DNA from: Silvimonas amylolytica
GTDB lineage: Bacteria > Pseudomonadota > Gammaproteobacteria > Burkholderiales > Chitinibacteraceae
Length of the DNA stretch: 64,000 nucleotides
Direction: 5' to 3'
NCBI RefSeq assembly: GCF_014645555.1
Contig: NZ_BMLY01000010.1
Span: 1-64,000, forward strand
Shown: positions 1-8,801 of the stretch, one piece after another
Layout: every line of letters begins with the position of its first letter
Numbering within the stretch: position 1 is the stretch's first letter
Translations under genes and position numbers: made by a program
Notes under the pieces: generated by a model
Database searches by the model: none
Seen by the model: only the letters and a program-made list of their open reading frames with translations
What the model was told of the DNA's origin: nothing

Positions 1-51
1 TATGAAACACCGGCTGAACGATTCCAACAGGCTGTTGCATCGACCGGTTGA
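1..51 (+). CDS. IS30-family transposase, C-terminal end (partial)
   Basis: The first 16 codons of the window read YETPAERFQQAVASTG and then stop. IS30-family DDE transposases end in a segment of this kind, where a TPAER/TPAEM motif is followed by a short tail and the stop. The rest of the gene lies outside the window, so catalytic residues cannot be seen. The right inverted repeat of the element should lie a short way downstream, but it cannot be placed without the left end. This is an inference from a very short peptide. Another DDE transposase family is possible. Confidence 0.55.
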   Translation, partial: YETPAERFQQAVASTG

Positions 52-127
52 ATCCACACCGATAAGCAGACAAATCATCTCTGACCAAATGAACGGCGAG
101 CTATGCATTTTCGGCGTGACCCCGGAA

Positions 128-150
128 AAGCGCCTCTAGGCGCTTTTTTT
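128..150 (+). terminator. Rho-independent terminator
   Basis: A perfect 7-bp stem (AAGCGCC/GGCGCTT) with a TCTA loop runs straight into a T tract. It lies between the transposase remnant and the next gene and would stop transcription leaving the insertion element. Confidence 0.75.
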
Positions 151-308
151 CTGCCTATCGACGAAGCTGAGCGGATCACGCAACAGGACCGGCATGCCAC
201 CGCAGTATCTCCGGAACTATTGATCAACACCATCGGAATACACAGGGTGGAACCATCTGCGTACTAGCTGGTCGGACCCCCCCGATCATTCAAAGCCGGA
301 CAACCACG

Positions 309-1334
309 ATGAAACTCAAGCTACTGACCATTGCTCTTTGCCTGTACGCCGCGGCGAGCTTGCCGGCATTTGCACAAGACGCTCCGGTCTACGGGGGAGA
401 GCTTCAGGGTTTTAACTATCCGGCGCCGGTGCAGCAGTTCGGGTTTACCTCTCAGGGCGTGCCATTGCGCATGGCCTATATGGACGTAAAACCGGCCACG
501 CCCAATGGCCGCACCGTGGTGCTACTGCACGGCAAAAACTTCTGTGCTGCAACTTGGGAAGGCAGCATCAAGGCGCTGACCGCGGCGGGTTATCGGGTGA
601 TTGCGCCGGACCAGATCGGGTTCTGTAAATCCAGCAAGCCTGAGCACTATCAGTATTCTTTCCAGCAACTGGCCAACAATACCCATGCCCTGCTGGCCTC
701 GCTGGGCATTGACCGGGTTACCCTGCTGGGCCACTCCACCGGCGGCATGCTGGCCATCCGCTACGCATTAATGTACCCGGACGGGGTAGAGCAATTGGCA
801 CTGGCCAATCCGATCGGGCTGGAGGACTGGAAAGCGAAGGGCGTTCCCACCATCACCGTGGACCAGTGGTACGCGCGCGAACTCAAAACCTCCGCAGAAG
901 GTATTCGTAATTACGAGCAGAACACGTACTATGCGGGTCAATGGCGGGCCGCCTACGAGCCGTGGGTGCAGATGCTTGCCGGCATGTACCGTGGCCCGGA
1001 TCGTGAACGGGTGGCCTGGAACTCGGCCCTGCTGTACGACATGATCTACACCCAGCCCGTAGTTTATGAACTGGAGCAGCTGCGTATGCCCACCTTGTTG
1101 CTGATTGGCCAGAAAGACACCACTGCCATCGGCAAAGACCTGGCCGCACCAGCCATCCGCGCCACGCTGGGCCGTTACCCGGAGTTGGGTAAAGCAGCCG
1201 CCCGGCAGATTCCACATGCCACGCTGGTCGAATTTGCAGACCTGGGGCATGCACCACAAATGCAAGACCCGGAAGCCTTTCACAAGGCACTATTGGCCGG
1301 TCTGGCGGCACTCCCAGCTGCGGCGACTCGTTAA
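309..1334 (+). CDS. Secreted alpha/beta hydrolase
   Basis: A 341-residue serine hydrolase with a classical signal peptide (cleavage near AFA-QD, residue 23), so it probably acts in the periplasm or outside. The fold is shown by the HG oxyanion motif (LLHGKN, about residue 73), the nucleophile elbow GHSTGG (Ser143), an acidic residue in LLLIGQKD (about 270) and the late His in DLGHAPQ (about 313). The elbow and the KDT/GHAPQ context resemble proline iminopeptidase and meta-cleavage hydrolases, but the substrate cannot be read from the sequence. No strong Shine-Dalgarno sequence precedes the start, which is placed by the signal peptide. It converges on the SIR2 gene and follows the insertion-sequence end, so it may belong to the accessory segment. 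Confidence 0.85.
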   Translation: MKLKLLTIALCLYAAASLPAFAQDAPVYGGELQGFNYPAPVQQFGFTSQGVPLRMAYMDVKPATPNGRTVVLLHGKNFCAATWEGSIKALTAAGYRVIAPDQIGFCKSSKPEHYQYSFQQLANNTHALLASLGIDRVTLLGHSTGGMLAIRYALMYPDGVEQLALANPIGLEDWKAKGVPTITVDQWYARELKTSAEGIRNYEQNTYYAGQWRAAYEPWVQMLAGMYRGPDRERVAWNSALLYDMIYTQPVVYELEQLRMPTLLLIGQKDTTAIGKDLAAPAIRATLGRYPELGKAAARQIPHATLVEFADLGHAPQMQDPEAFHKALLAGLAALPAAATR

Positions 1335-1799
1335 CCCGCTACACAAACGTGCCGTTGTATCAGGATGCGGGTTTGGGGTAACCGGGCCGCCTTGTTTTTT
1401 GTGCCTTGCGTAAACCGCGCGTGGATTCCGGACATGGTGTTGCCGCTGCCACCACTTAGCAGTTTTGTAGGTTCGACTACTTATCGGCCAAAGTAGACGC
1501 TTCGGACCCTGGGAGCACCTTGCAGCGTTGTCCACGTTGTCCATAAAGCACGTCTCCTGACGCTGGAGCGGCTTCGGCGACTTTGCTCGCTAGGCACCGT
1601 TTGTCTTAGGTGCGCTCATCATGCTGATGGATTTGTATAGAGGCTGTCAGGGGGTGGATTGCCCTGCCGTGATTAACGTCAGGTAATCCATGGGTGACAC
1701 TGGTTGGCTTTAAGAAACCAGCCAGTGCCATAGAGGCAGGTTGGATTCAGCCCGTCGCATTTGCATGAAAATCAGCCTAATGGCTAGCTTCTTCCAGTA
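1335..1799. other. Intergenic region with two adjacent hairpins
   Basis: This gap lies between the convergent 3' ends of the hydrolase and the SIR2 gene, and no convincing gene is seen. Two inverted repeats sit side by side: TGGATTGCC/GGTAATCCA at 1655-1690 (one G-T pair) and CACTGGTTGG/CCAGCCAGTG at 1698-1727 (10-bp stem, one wobble). Neither is followed by a T run on either strand, so they are not standard terminators. They may protect the 3' ends of the converging transcripts or be relics of a mobile element. Confidence 0.4.
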
Positions 1800-4700
1800 T
1801 TAACCTAGCATTTGTCTCGATAACGCATGCAGCCGTTGGTAGCGAGCATCCTTTGCAAGCTCAGGGTTGGTTGCTGAAATCAATTGCAGGCAGGGACCTA
1901 GCTCACTCGGCGGCCAACTTCGTCCATCAATGATTGCGTCCAACAGAATCAGCGCTTTATCAGGGAAAGATTTACACAACTCGGATCCCACAAGAAGGTG
2001 CATCACGTAATATGGATGTTCAATCGGGCGCAGCCACCCCCCTAGCAACGTGATTGCAACAGGAAACTCCGTTCGTGCAGCAATGCACAGCCGCGCGATT
2101 GCTTCGGAGATTTTGGAAGAAACAAGTTCTCGGGATTTCGGCCAAACATTCTTCCAGAATGGTTGAATCCGATTCTTCCAATACTCCTGATGGCGGTCAC
2201 CTGCACCTTCTAGCGCCTGTGTCAGCGCATGTGCACACTGAAGCAATCCCTCGGGTGGTAGTTCTTCCACTGCGGCACGGAAGTCCTCTTCAGCAAAACC
2301 GGGGACCGGTTCAAGCGCCGCATAGGTCAGAAAAGTAACGTACTGCCGCGCATGCTCTCCCAAGTATTCGTAGCGAGCGGCAGCTGCCAGAAAGTCAGGT
2401 TTAAGTGCGTTGAGCAAGGGAGCATACAAACGAGGGGACCACAGGAAACCCTCCCACGCGTATTTAGCTTCTTTGGTGTCTGAACTCCAGCTAAAAAGCG
2501 GTAACAGGTTAATTTCTGTCCATGGACGATCTACTCGGAAAAATGCGATTAACCTCGAAGCAAGCAAAACACGGCCATGCCTATATTGCTTTACCCGGGT
2601 ATCGCAGAGTTGAGTGAGCAGTGGCTTAAGTTCAGCGGGTAGCAGGTCGTGGTCATTCGGTTCACTTGTGAACCATACATTGAGCAAAGCCTGAGTGATA
2701 TGTCCAATGGGGTGATTGAGTGCCTCCGTCACGGGTTTGTCTATCGGCTGACCATTTGTCGTCATCGTGGAATCAGCAGCAAACTGAAAAGTCAGCAGTT
2801 TTTCACACAGTTTGAGAAATTCATGTTCTGGTTTCTTTATGGTTTTGGAAACGGCCATAACCCACCAGGTAACTGCGTGGGCACACTCCACCAACACCTC
2901 ACTAGGCATTTGACTGAGGACTTGGGCAACGCTAAGCCAGCGGCGAAGCGCAGGCCTATATTCACCCCATGCATACAGGGCTTCACCCCAACGTCCAGCG
3001 GGCCATATCCCTTGTCGTCCAAGATCACATAGCGCCGCAAGACTATTACAAAAATGGTTGCGACATACCTGACGCCACGTATCTTGGTAGAAAGGTCTGT
3101 TTCCTGATCGAGTTTGCTGGAGCCACGCCACGAGTGGGCCGCGCTTGGTGGGGGTTACAACTAAGTCGATTTCTTGCACATAATCGGGGTCACCCGTACC
3201 ACTCATCCATGTAGAAAATTCCTCACGCTCATTCTCAGTGAGCTTCCATTCCGGGTTTTCAACAGTGATTGCATCGAGATAGGCAGAGGAGGCTCCCCCA
3301 AGGACGACACCACCTTGTTGTAGCTTTGCAAGCCTCAGCCAAATCGTGGAGTCTTTTATGTGTTGCCATCTATCTTCTTCGAGATCAGAGACAAACATGT
3401 CGCGTGGTGGACCAGCAAGAATGGCTTGCTCAAGTGCTTCCTGATCTGCTTGGAACAGATGTTTTCCTTGCAGAACCAAGAGACGCATTACCTCACGTTG
3501 TGTCTGCCCATCCCACAGCCATTTAGCTGTATCACGCAACAACCAACCGCTCCACGTTGTTGCGGCAATGCAGTTGTCCTGGCTTGCTGCAAACAGTGCT
3601 AAACGTTTGAATGTGGGATAGGGCACCTCAAACCAGCCCGAAGCTACAGACTGGGCTCGCGCAAGATTTTCTTCGAGAACATGCAGCCACGCATCGCGTA
3701 ACAATTCGATTAGACACACCCATTCCCTGAAGTCACGGTTCTGCCAGTGGGAGCTAATAGATGGCAAGTCCCAATGAGAACGATCCTGAAATTCATCCGC
3801 TTCGTTCAGTTCGTGCAATAAATCCAGTGCGTCACGCAGCAGGAGCTCAATGTCATCAAGCAACGCCGGAAGAGCATCTGCCCAGCCCGCATCTGCTGAG
3901 TCGAAGAGCGTCACTTTTACGTGATCGGCGTTCAGGACGAGCTCCCAGTCAACAAGATGTCTCAACCTCCCCGGTTCGCTTGAAGAGTCTTGCTCCTCCA
4001 CCAACCGGAAGGGCGCGCGGATAGTCAGCTTTGGGGCAAGGACTTCGCGAAATTCCAGCCGCAGTGTTGTAGTCAGCCCGTCACGCTTCAAACGTTCCTT
4101 CCAGCGATAAATATCCGGTGAGTATGCCGTCGACTTTATTCGGCCACAGAGAAATAACCGCCAGAGCGATCGCATGATCTGATTGGGTATGGCATTAGGT
4201 GCCTGCTCGCGAATTTCCGCCAGTTCGGCAACCTTGCCTTCATTTTCAAGCTTGAGAATTTTCCCGAACTGGAACTCGATCATGTTGATCCAGTGGTCCG
4301 GCAACTGCGCCCCCTGCTGGGCTACCCAGATGAGTAATCGGTGGTCGTTCAAATGGCGCAGCAACCAGCGCGCAAGATGAAACATCACGTTGTCCCACCG
4401 AGGCGCGTTTGCCATACGCGACACCAAGGACATATAAGGGGCCGCTGAATATGAAGAAGGCCGGTGGACTAGGCTGAACTTGAGCTTGTCATCCACTGAG
4501 GCGTCGGGGGTCACACCAAAGCGAACAAGATCAGCATGCCTGAAGCGATCTTGCGTGAACGCCTCTAGAAACCAGTCCAGCGATGGTGCGGGATTCAGTT
4601 CTGCAAATCGTTGAGCAGGCAATCCAGTTTTATCTGCGATGGCCCACAACATCCGCCCCACGTAGTCATCCTGTTTACTGCTAGCCGATGGTCGGGCAAG

Positions 4701-5624
4701 TGCATGGTTCACCACAATCTGCTCTTTACCCAAAACCCCGTTCTGATGGGTTTCGGCCCAGGCTTGCAATGTCTTGTGAAGCGCGGAATGATCGTGTGAA
4801 GCAGTGGGTACCTCATAGAGGACTGGGGTAACCCCTTTGGCTTCCCATTCAATCTTTTTCTCACTCTCCTGCCCAGGATTGCAGTCACCAAATGCCCACG
4901 CTTCCGGTGTTGTTTCTCCCTGCATGCGGTCTGCCGCTAGTGCATCCATCATGTAGCGAAGAACTGGATCGTTAATGCTGTACCCGACAAAGCATACGAC
5001 GTAGTTCCTGAATAGTTCGCTGACAAAGCGAGATGCCCAACGCTCAGTAAGATATGCCAGACCAAAATCACCACTTGTGACAACCAAACGGTTTAGTGCC
5101 ACGTCATCAGCTTTGTCGCCCAGGAGTCCATGTAGGTAGACCACACCGTCCCAACGACTTTTTTTGGGGATGGGTAGCATCGGTGCTGAATAGGTCTGAA
5201 ATGCCTGTTTTGTGCGCTTTGCAGCTGCGTGAAACAGATGATCAAAGTTCGTAGTCACTAACCGCAACGAAGTACCAACCCGCGCTAACCGAAGTAAGGC
5301 TGCATGCGTATCTGTAGCACCTTTAAGCCGTAGATTGGGTTTGAGCCGCTCTGCCAATGCACGACGCATCCCTAACCGTTGCTCGGGCAGCCGTCGTTCA
5401 AGGAGATCAAGAGTGGCATCAAACTGCCCTCTTTTGAAAGCTTCGCTTTCAATAGGTTTGAAGGTGGTGCCGGTGAGCTTATAAATTGCTTCTACCAGTC
5501 CACCGAATCCTGGCAATCCTGCCGGATACGAAATTCCGGCTCCGCAAAAGAAAACTACGCGCCCATCTTCGTGAGCTTGTAACAGCTCATCTGGGATATC
5601 AGGCCCATTTGCAATGAATTGCAC
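1800..5624 (-). CDS. Large SIR2-domain protein, candidate NAD-depleting defence effector
   Basis: A 1274-residue protein. Residues about 20-240 form a SIR2_2-type NAD-binding domain: a GAG glycine motif (FFCGAGIS, residues 25-32), the TTNFDH catalytic Asn/Asp segment (Asn126), the catalytic His in VYLHG (165) and a FVGYSINDP segment (212-220). SIR2 domains in large phage-defence proteins (DSR1/DSR2, ThsA, SIR2-HerA) hydrolyse NAD+ and cause abortive infection. The remaining roughly 1000 residues have no motif I can name; they look helical and may be a sensor region, possibly the DUF4020 type often fused to SIR2, which I could not check. No membrane segment is evident. Translation begins at GTG with AGAGG nine bases upstream. 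The gene follows the AbiEi-like gene by 96 bp and is probably co-transcribed with it. Its GC content is visibly lower than in the flanking core genes, which suggests transfer. Confidence 0.8.
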   Translation of the reverse strand: MQFIANGPDIPDELLQAHEDGRVVFFCGAGISYPAGLPGFGGLVEAIYKLTGTTFKPIESEAFKRGQFDATLDLLERRLPEQRLGMRRALAERLKPNLRLKGATDTHAALLRLARVGTSLRLVTTNFDHLFHAAAKRTKQAFQTYSAPMLPIPKKSRWDGVVYLHGLLGDKADDVALNRLVVTSGDFGLAYLTERWASRFVSELFRNYVVCFVGYSINDPVLRYMMDALAADRMQGETTPEAWAFGDCNPGQESEKKIEWEAKGVTPVLYEVPTASHDHSALHKTLQAWAETHQNGVLGKEQIVVNHALARPSASSKQDDYVGRMLWAIADKTGLPAQRFAELNPAPSLDWFLEAFTQDRFRHADLVRFGVTPDASVDDKLKFSLVHRPSSYSAAPYMSLVSRMANAPRWDNVMFHLARWLLRHLNDHRLLIWVAQQGAQLPDHWINMIEFQFGKILKLENEGKVAELAEIREQAPNAIPNQIMRSLWRLFLCGRIKSTAYSPDIYRWKERLKRDGLTTTLRLEFREVLAPKLTIRAPFRLVEEQDSSSEPGRLRHLVDWELVLNADHVKVTLFDSADAGWADALPALLDDIELLLRDALDLLHELNEADEFQDRSHWDLPSISSHWQNRDFREWVCLIELLRDAWLHVLEENLARAQSVASGWFEVPYPTFKRLALFAASQDNCIAATTWSGWLLRDTAKWLWDGQTQREVMRLLVLQGKHLFQADQEALEQAILAGPPRDMFVSDLEEDRWQHIKDSTIWLRLAKLQQGGVVLGGASSAYLDAITVENPEWKLTENEREEFSTWMSGTGDPDYVQEIDLVVTPTKRGPLVAWLQQTRSGNRPFYQDTWRQVCRNHFCNSLAALCDLGRQGIWPAGRWGEALYAWGEYRPALRRWLSVAQVLSQMPSEVLVECAHAVTWWVMAVSKTIKKPEHEFLKLCEKLLTFQFAADSTMTTNGQPIDKPVTEALNHPIGHITQALLNVWFTSEPNDHDLLPAELKPLLTQLCDTRVKQYRHGRVLLASRLIAFFRVDRPWTEINLLPLFSWSSDTKEAKYAWEGFLWSPRLYAPLLNALKPDFLAAAARYEYLGEHARQYVTFLTYAALEPVPGFAEEDFRAAVEELPPEGLLQCAHALTQALEGAGDRHQEYWKNRIQPFWKNVWPKSRELVSSKISEAIARLCIAARTEFPVAITLLGGWLRPIEHPYYVMHLLVGSELCKSFPDKALILLDAIIDGRSWPPSELGPCLQLISATNPELAKDARYQRLHALSRQMLG

Positions 5625-5720
5625 CCGTTAACCTCTTATCGTTTCTTGCCCACTAGTTGTGTAGAGACGGCTAGGTGAGAGAGTGAGAACCAGTCTTGCC
5701 AGCCATTTAAATTCGTTCGC

Positions 5721-6875
5721 TCATTTCCCATTGCGTTCAAGAGGGAGAATGACCTTGTCGTAAATCAGAGCGGCTTGTTCTGTGCCTCGTGAAGGGTGGT
5801 TTGCTACGTCCAGCCAGACCTGAAGAACATCTGCGACATGCACGCCATCTTGGTGGATGGCCCCTCTGAAGATTGACTTCGGGGTGGATGCCTGCCGAAG
5901 GATGACATCGGGCGGTTCCATAGCTGATGCAACCCTGAGCACTCGCCAGTCGCTGTCTTCAGAGCGAGGCAGTGTGGGCACGTAAATATAAGGTGGCACT
6001 CCAATGACGTGTCCCAGGTTCAGTGCATCCGCAGCAGCAAAGAACCCCAGACAGGCCTCACTCTTCAGTTTTGCAAATAGCGACTTGATCTGCTCATCCC
6101 TCTTGCCCGGGAATCGGAATTTCATTGGCAGCTCTTGTGAGGGCCTCATCGTTGCCGCCTGCCAACGCTGGAACAGTGTACGGCGTCGCACCAGATTGAT
6201 TGATCGCGAGGACTCATCCAGAAATCCTTCGTTACGAAGCTGCTGCAAGAAACGGGAAGCGCTCATCTGGGATGTTTGTGCTGCAGCTGCCAACTCAGCA
6301 CCGGTTCGATACTTTTGTCGGGGCGCGTGTAGCTGGCTGACTGCAATGTCCGGCGCCAATAATATTTTCAGCATCCACTGATTGAGGTCTGAGAACAGAT
6401 TTACGGGGGTACTGGTTGAAGAATTGCTGTTTTTCCTTCTCTCCAAGGGTTCCGCGTTTAGTTCTTCAAGCCCCGCTCCCCGAAATTGCCTCAGTCCGTT
6501 TCCAGAGATGATCCCAACAGACACATCGGACGCGTATTTCTCCCTGAACGCGCCAACTGCCCTCGCCAGCGATGGGGTTGCACTTTCAACGTAGACGACC
6601 GCAAGTGGGTGAGACCCAATGTTGTTTCGCGCATTTGTCGTCGCAATCAGGATAGCTTGTGCTAGAAGGGGGATCACCCGATCCGGTCGACTCTCGGCGA
6701 GGGATTTGATCGCAACACTGTACCGGACCAATTCCCGTTGAATCAGCAAGCCAACGGGTTCATTGCTGAATGAGGGGAAATCATCGATGACCAGCCAGCC
6801 AGAGTTTCGGAAGAATTCGGCGACCCGTTTTTCCAGTTCTTTGGCACCTGACTCTGATGTGAGAGATTTCGCCAT
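5721..6875 (-). CDS. AbiEi-like winged-helix antitoxin/regulator
   Basis: A 384-residue protein, first in the operon with the SIR2 gene. Residues 1-140 look like a compact alpha/beta domain. A winged-helix segment follows at about 190-220 (TGAELAAAAQTSQMSASRFL). The last 40 residues carry DVLQVWLDVANHPSRGTEQA, the signature seen at the C-terminus of AbiEi-type antitoxins (type IV toxin-antitoxin systems). LGFFAAADALNLGHV (276-290) matches the 'tg.sAl..lg' segment of the same family. AbiEi proteins repress their own promoter and normally pair with an AbiEii nucleotidyltransferase. None is present here, and the SIR2 gene takes that place. Two direct repeats just upstream could be the operator. 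It could instead be an ordinary regulator of the SIR2 gene. The family call rests on motif resemblance only. Confidence 0.65.
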   Translation of the reverse strand: MAKSLTSESGAKELEKRVAEFFRNSGWLVIDDFPSFSNEPVGLLIQRELVRYSVAIKSLAESRPDRVIPLLAQAILIATTNARNNIGSHPLAVVYVESATPSLARAVGAFREKYASDVSVGIISGNGLRQFRGAGLEELNAEPLERRKNSNSSTSTPVNLFSDLNQWMLKILLAPDIAVSQLHAPRQKYRTGAELAAAAQTSQMSASRFLQQLRNEGFLDESSRSINLVRRRTLFQRWQAATMRPSQELPMKFRFPGKRDEQIKSLFAKLKSEACLGFFAAADALNLGHVIGVPPYIYVPTLPRSEDSDWRVLRVASAMEPPDVILRQASTPKSIFRGAIHQDGVHVADVLQVWLDVANHPSRGTEQAALIYDKVILPLERNGK

Positions 6876-6897
6876 CGCTGCTCATCTGCTTGGTAAA

Positions 6898-6931
6898 CAT
6901 GGCCATTATAATTAACACGGCCAAGTTATAA
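6898..6931 (-). promoter_or_regulatory. Direct-repeat operator candidate upstream of the AbiEi-like/SIR2 operon
   Basis: Read on the minus strand, TTATAACTTGGCCGTG (6931-6916) is followed by TTATAATGGCCATG (6911-6898). These are two copies of TTATAA-n-TGGCC-TG about 20 bp, or two helical turns, apart. TATAAT inside the second copy could be the -10 element. The arrangement fits autorepression by an AbiEi-type protein, which binds repeated sites in its own promoter. Confidence 0.5.
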
Positions 6932-7107
6932 ACTATTGCATGTGTTTGAAGTAAGTAAAGTTAGTCGCCCAGTCGGCCCCGTAGAAACTCAATAAATCGC
7001 TGGGTCCTTGGCAAGCATAGTGGGGTGACCCGCTTTAAAGTGGAGGTCGGGTTCGCGCGTAGATGGGGCGGTGCTCACCAGAAAATGACCATAGATAACC
7101 TTGAGGG

Positions 7108-7497
7108 TTACTCATTGGTTAGAAATATTGCCTTTCCGTGAACGACCTTCTTTTCACTTGCGGTCGCATAGAACACTCCACCAGAGTAAAAACCGGACGC
7201 ATCTCCGGATTTGCTCTCAGCGCCCATGAGAAGAACACCGTTGGCTCCTAATTTGGCGGCCTGGGATTTCAGCTCGTTGATTGCCCGGTCTTGTGCCGCC
7301 TGCGTTGAAAATTCGATCTCGCTGGAAGCCTCTACGATGCCGATGGTTTCAAACTGGGACGGTGGATCGAGATAAATGTTTACTTGGGAAGGACTTACGG
7401 CGGGCCTTGTTTTTCCAGTAACGATTGATGATCCCGTTGCGCAACCAAACAAGGCAGACAAACAGACAAGTGTCGTGATGATCCTGAGAAATCGCAT
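7108..7497 (-). CDS. Small RcsF-like lipoprotein
   Basis: A 129-residue protein with a lipoprotein signal (LSALFGC, Cys19), so it should be anchored in the outer membrane. The segment LKSQAAKLGANGVLLMG (about 75-91) resembles the RcsF/YbjQ-type fold, in which a small alpha/beta domain presents an 'A...Ga(d/n)g(i/v)' helix-strand. RcsF senses envelope stress, but the disulfide cysteines of RcsF are not seen, so only the fold is suggested. It stands alone with no operon partner. Confidence 0.65.
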   Translation of the reverse strand: MRFLRIITTLVCLSALFGCATGSSIVTGKTRPAVSPSQVNIYLDPPSQFETIGIVEASSEIEFSTQAAQDRAINELKSQAAKLGANGVLLMGAESKSGDASGFYSGGVFYATASEKKVVHGKAIFLTNE

Positions 7498-8048
7498 TCC
7501 TCAATTCCTGTAAAAATTAATATTCAATGCAATGGGCTAGTCACAGGCCCGTCCACTGGATGGAAGAACCAGCGCCAGTGCGCATCTGAGACTGCGTTGA
7601 GCGTGGCGCTAATGCCGATGGAATGGATTTTGATGGCTATCAGAAATTGCTTCTGCGTACTATGGCCATGATTTGGCGTAACTTTTCGCAAAACTCATGA
7701 CGAATGAAACATTTTCACTCAAGGGTGCCTGACACGGGTATTGGGCTGGCGCAGCATGATCAGAAGGTCGGTGATCCAAACTGGTGGTGTGGGCTAAACC
7801 TGCAGGGGTTTGCGCTGATGCAGGTACGAGACAAGATCAGCAACTCACAGTGAATTGAGCGCGGCCGGTCAGGCATCGTCGGTGCTGTTTGCGCCCCCAA
7901 GACAAAACCAAAGGACGGGCAGTCAAGCCTGAGGCCCGATAAACTGATGTTTATTCTCGAGTGCGATTGAGTCGGCGGATTGTCAGGTCTTTCAGGGCAA
8001 TCATTTCAAGATTGGTTGACCATCAACAGTAACTAAACAGAGTGGCGA
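7498..8048. other. Gene-poor 550-bp stretch
   Basis: No convincing gene. A 49-codon frame at 7704-7853 on the plus strand (starting MKHFHSRVPDTG, containing GDPNWWCGLNLQG) has no ribosome binding site. The NWW-GL core loosely recalls the proximal helix of bacterial haem peroxidases and may be a gene fragment. The rest has stops in all frames. Confidence 0.3.
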
Positions 8049-8429
8049 ATGCTCCACCATCTTTCATTTGCCGTTTCAGATATCAACCGGGCAGCTACCT
8101 TTTATGACGCTGTGCTCCGGTCATTGGGTTACGTGCGAGCCTGGACCGATGACACAGCGGTAGGGTATGGGTATCCCGGTGGCGGTGATAAATTTGCCAT
8201 CAAGCTGGTGCCGGCATATGCCTCTATTCCTGGCGAGGGATTTCATCTGGCGTTCGCGGCTGGTTCGCGTGCTGCGGTCGATGAATTTCATGCCTCTGCG
8301 TTAACGCATGGTGGCCGGGACAATGGTTTACCCGGGTTACGGCCTCACTACGGGTCTTGCTACTACGCGGCGTTCATTATCGACCCCGATGGCTACCGGA
8401 TCGAGGCAGTCATTAACGAGCCTGTGTGA
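8049..8429 (+). CDS. VOC-family (glyoxalase-like) protein
   Basis: A 126-residue single-module vicinal-oxygen-chelate protein. It shows the typical opening (LHHLSFAVSDINRAATFYDAVL), a central HLAFAAGSRAAVDEFH strand-helix, and the terminal IIDPDGYRIEAV, where Glu is the usual last metal ligand. Candidate metal ligands are His4, His65 and Glu121. Family members include glyoxalases, dioxygenases and resistance proteins; the substrate here is unknown. The gene is isolated between two gene-poor stretches. Confidence 0.75.
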   Translation: MLHHLSFAVSDINRAATFYDAVLRSLGYVRAWTDDTAVGYGYPGGGDKFAIKLVPAYASIPGEGFHLAFAAGSRAAVDEFHASALTHGGRDNGLPGLRPHYGSCYYAAFIIDPDGYRIEAVINEPV

Positions 8430-8801
8430 TGTTGCGGAAAAAGGGGACGGGGCTGATACAACCAGATCGGCTCGGAGATCTTGCTTTGACGCTTGCCAGG
8501 AAAAATCCATGCAAAGCAGTAGGTTAGAAAAATCCAGTTTCTAATGACCGAAACACGGAAAACTTCAGAATTAAATGACGCATAACGGGCGAGACAAAAA
8601 TCTGAAGTTTGGCAACTCATTGATTTTAAAGGAAAGGAAATTCAGGAGGGAATGACCGACGACAAGCTGCCGTGTCACCTGGCCATTCTTGTCTGTTCAA
8701 ATCCGGATTCCGCTGCTGGCGGGCCGCGCCTGGTGTGGCGGCGGTACCTGGTTTGCCCGCCGGGTTGCGGGCCGACCAGGCCGCAGTGCTTTCCTTGCCT
8801 G
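8430..8801. other. Gene-poor stretch downstream of the VOC gene
   Basis: No supported gene. The left part is AT-richer and has the decamer GAAAAATCCA twice (near 8500 and 8527). The phrase GGGGACGGGGCTGATAC near 8444 resembles text seen around REP-associated tyrosine transposase genes in proteobacteria, which is only a weak hint. The right part (8700-8800) is very GC-rich, with nested inverted repeats around the 3' end of the next minus-strand gene. Confidence 0.3.

Noticed and set aside
7704-7853. Small frame with a NWWCGL motif resembling a haem peroxidase fragment
   Set aside because: 49 codons, no ribosome binding site, and the similarity covers only a few residues. It is kept as a note in the gene-poor stretch rather than called as a gene.
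8435-8620. Possible REP/RAYT element based on a GGGGACGGGGCTGATAC phrase
   Set aside because: No transposase frame and no clear inverted REP pair. The phrase alone is not enough.
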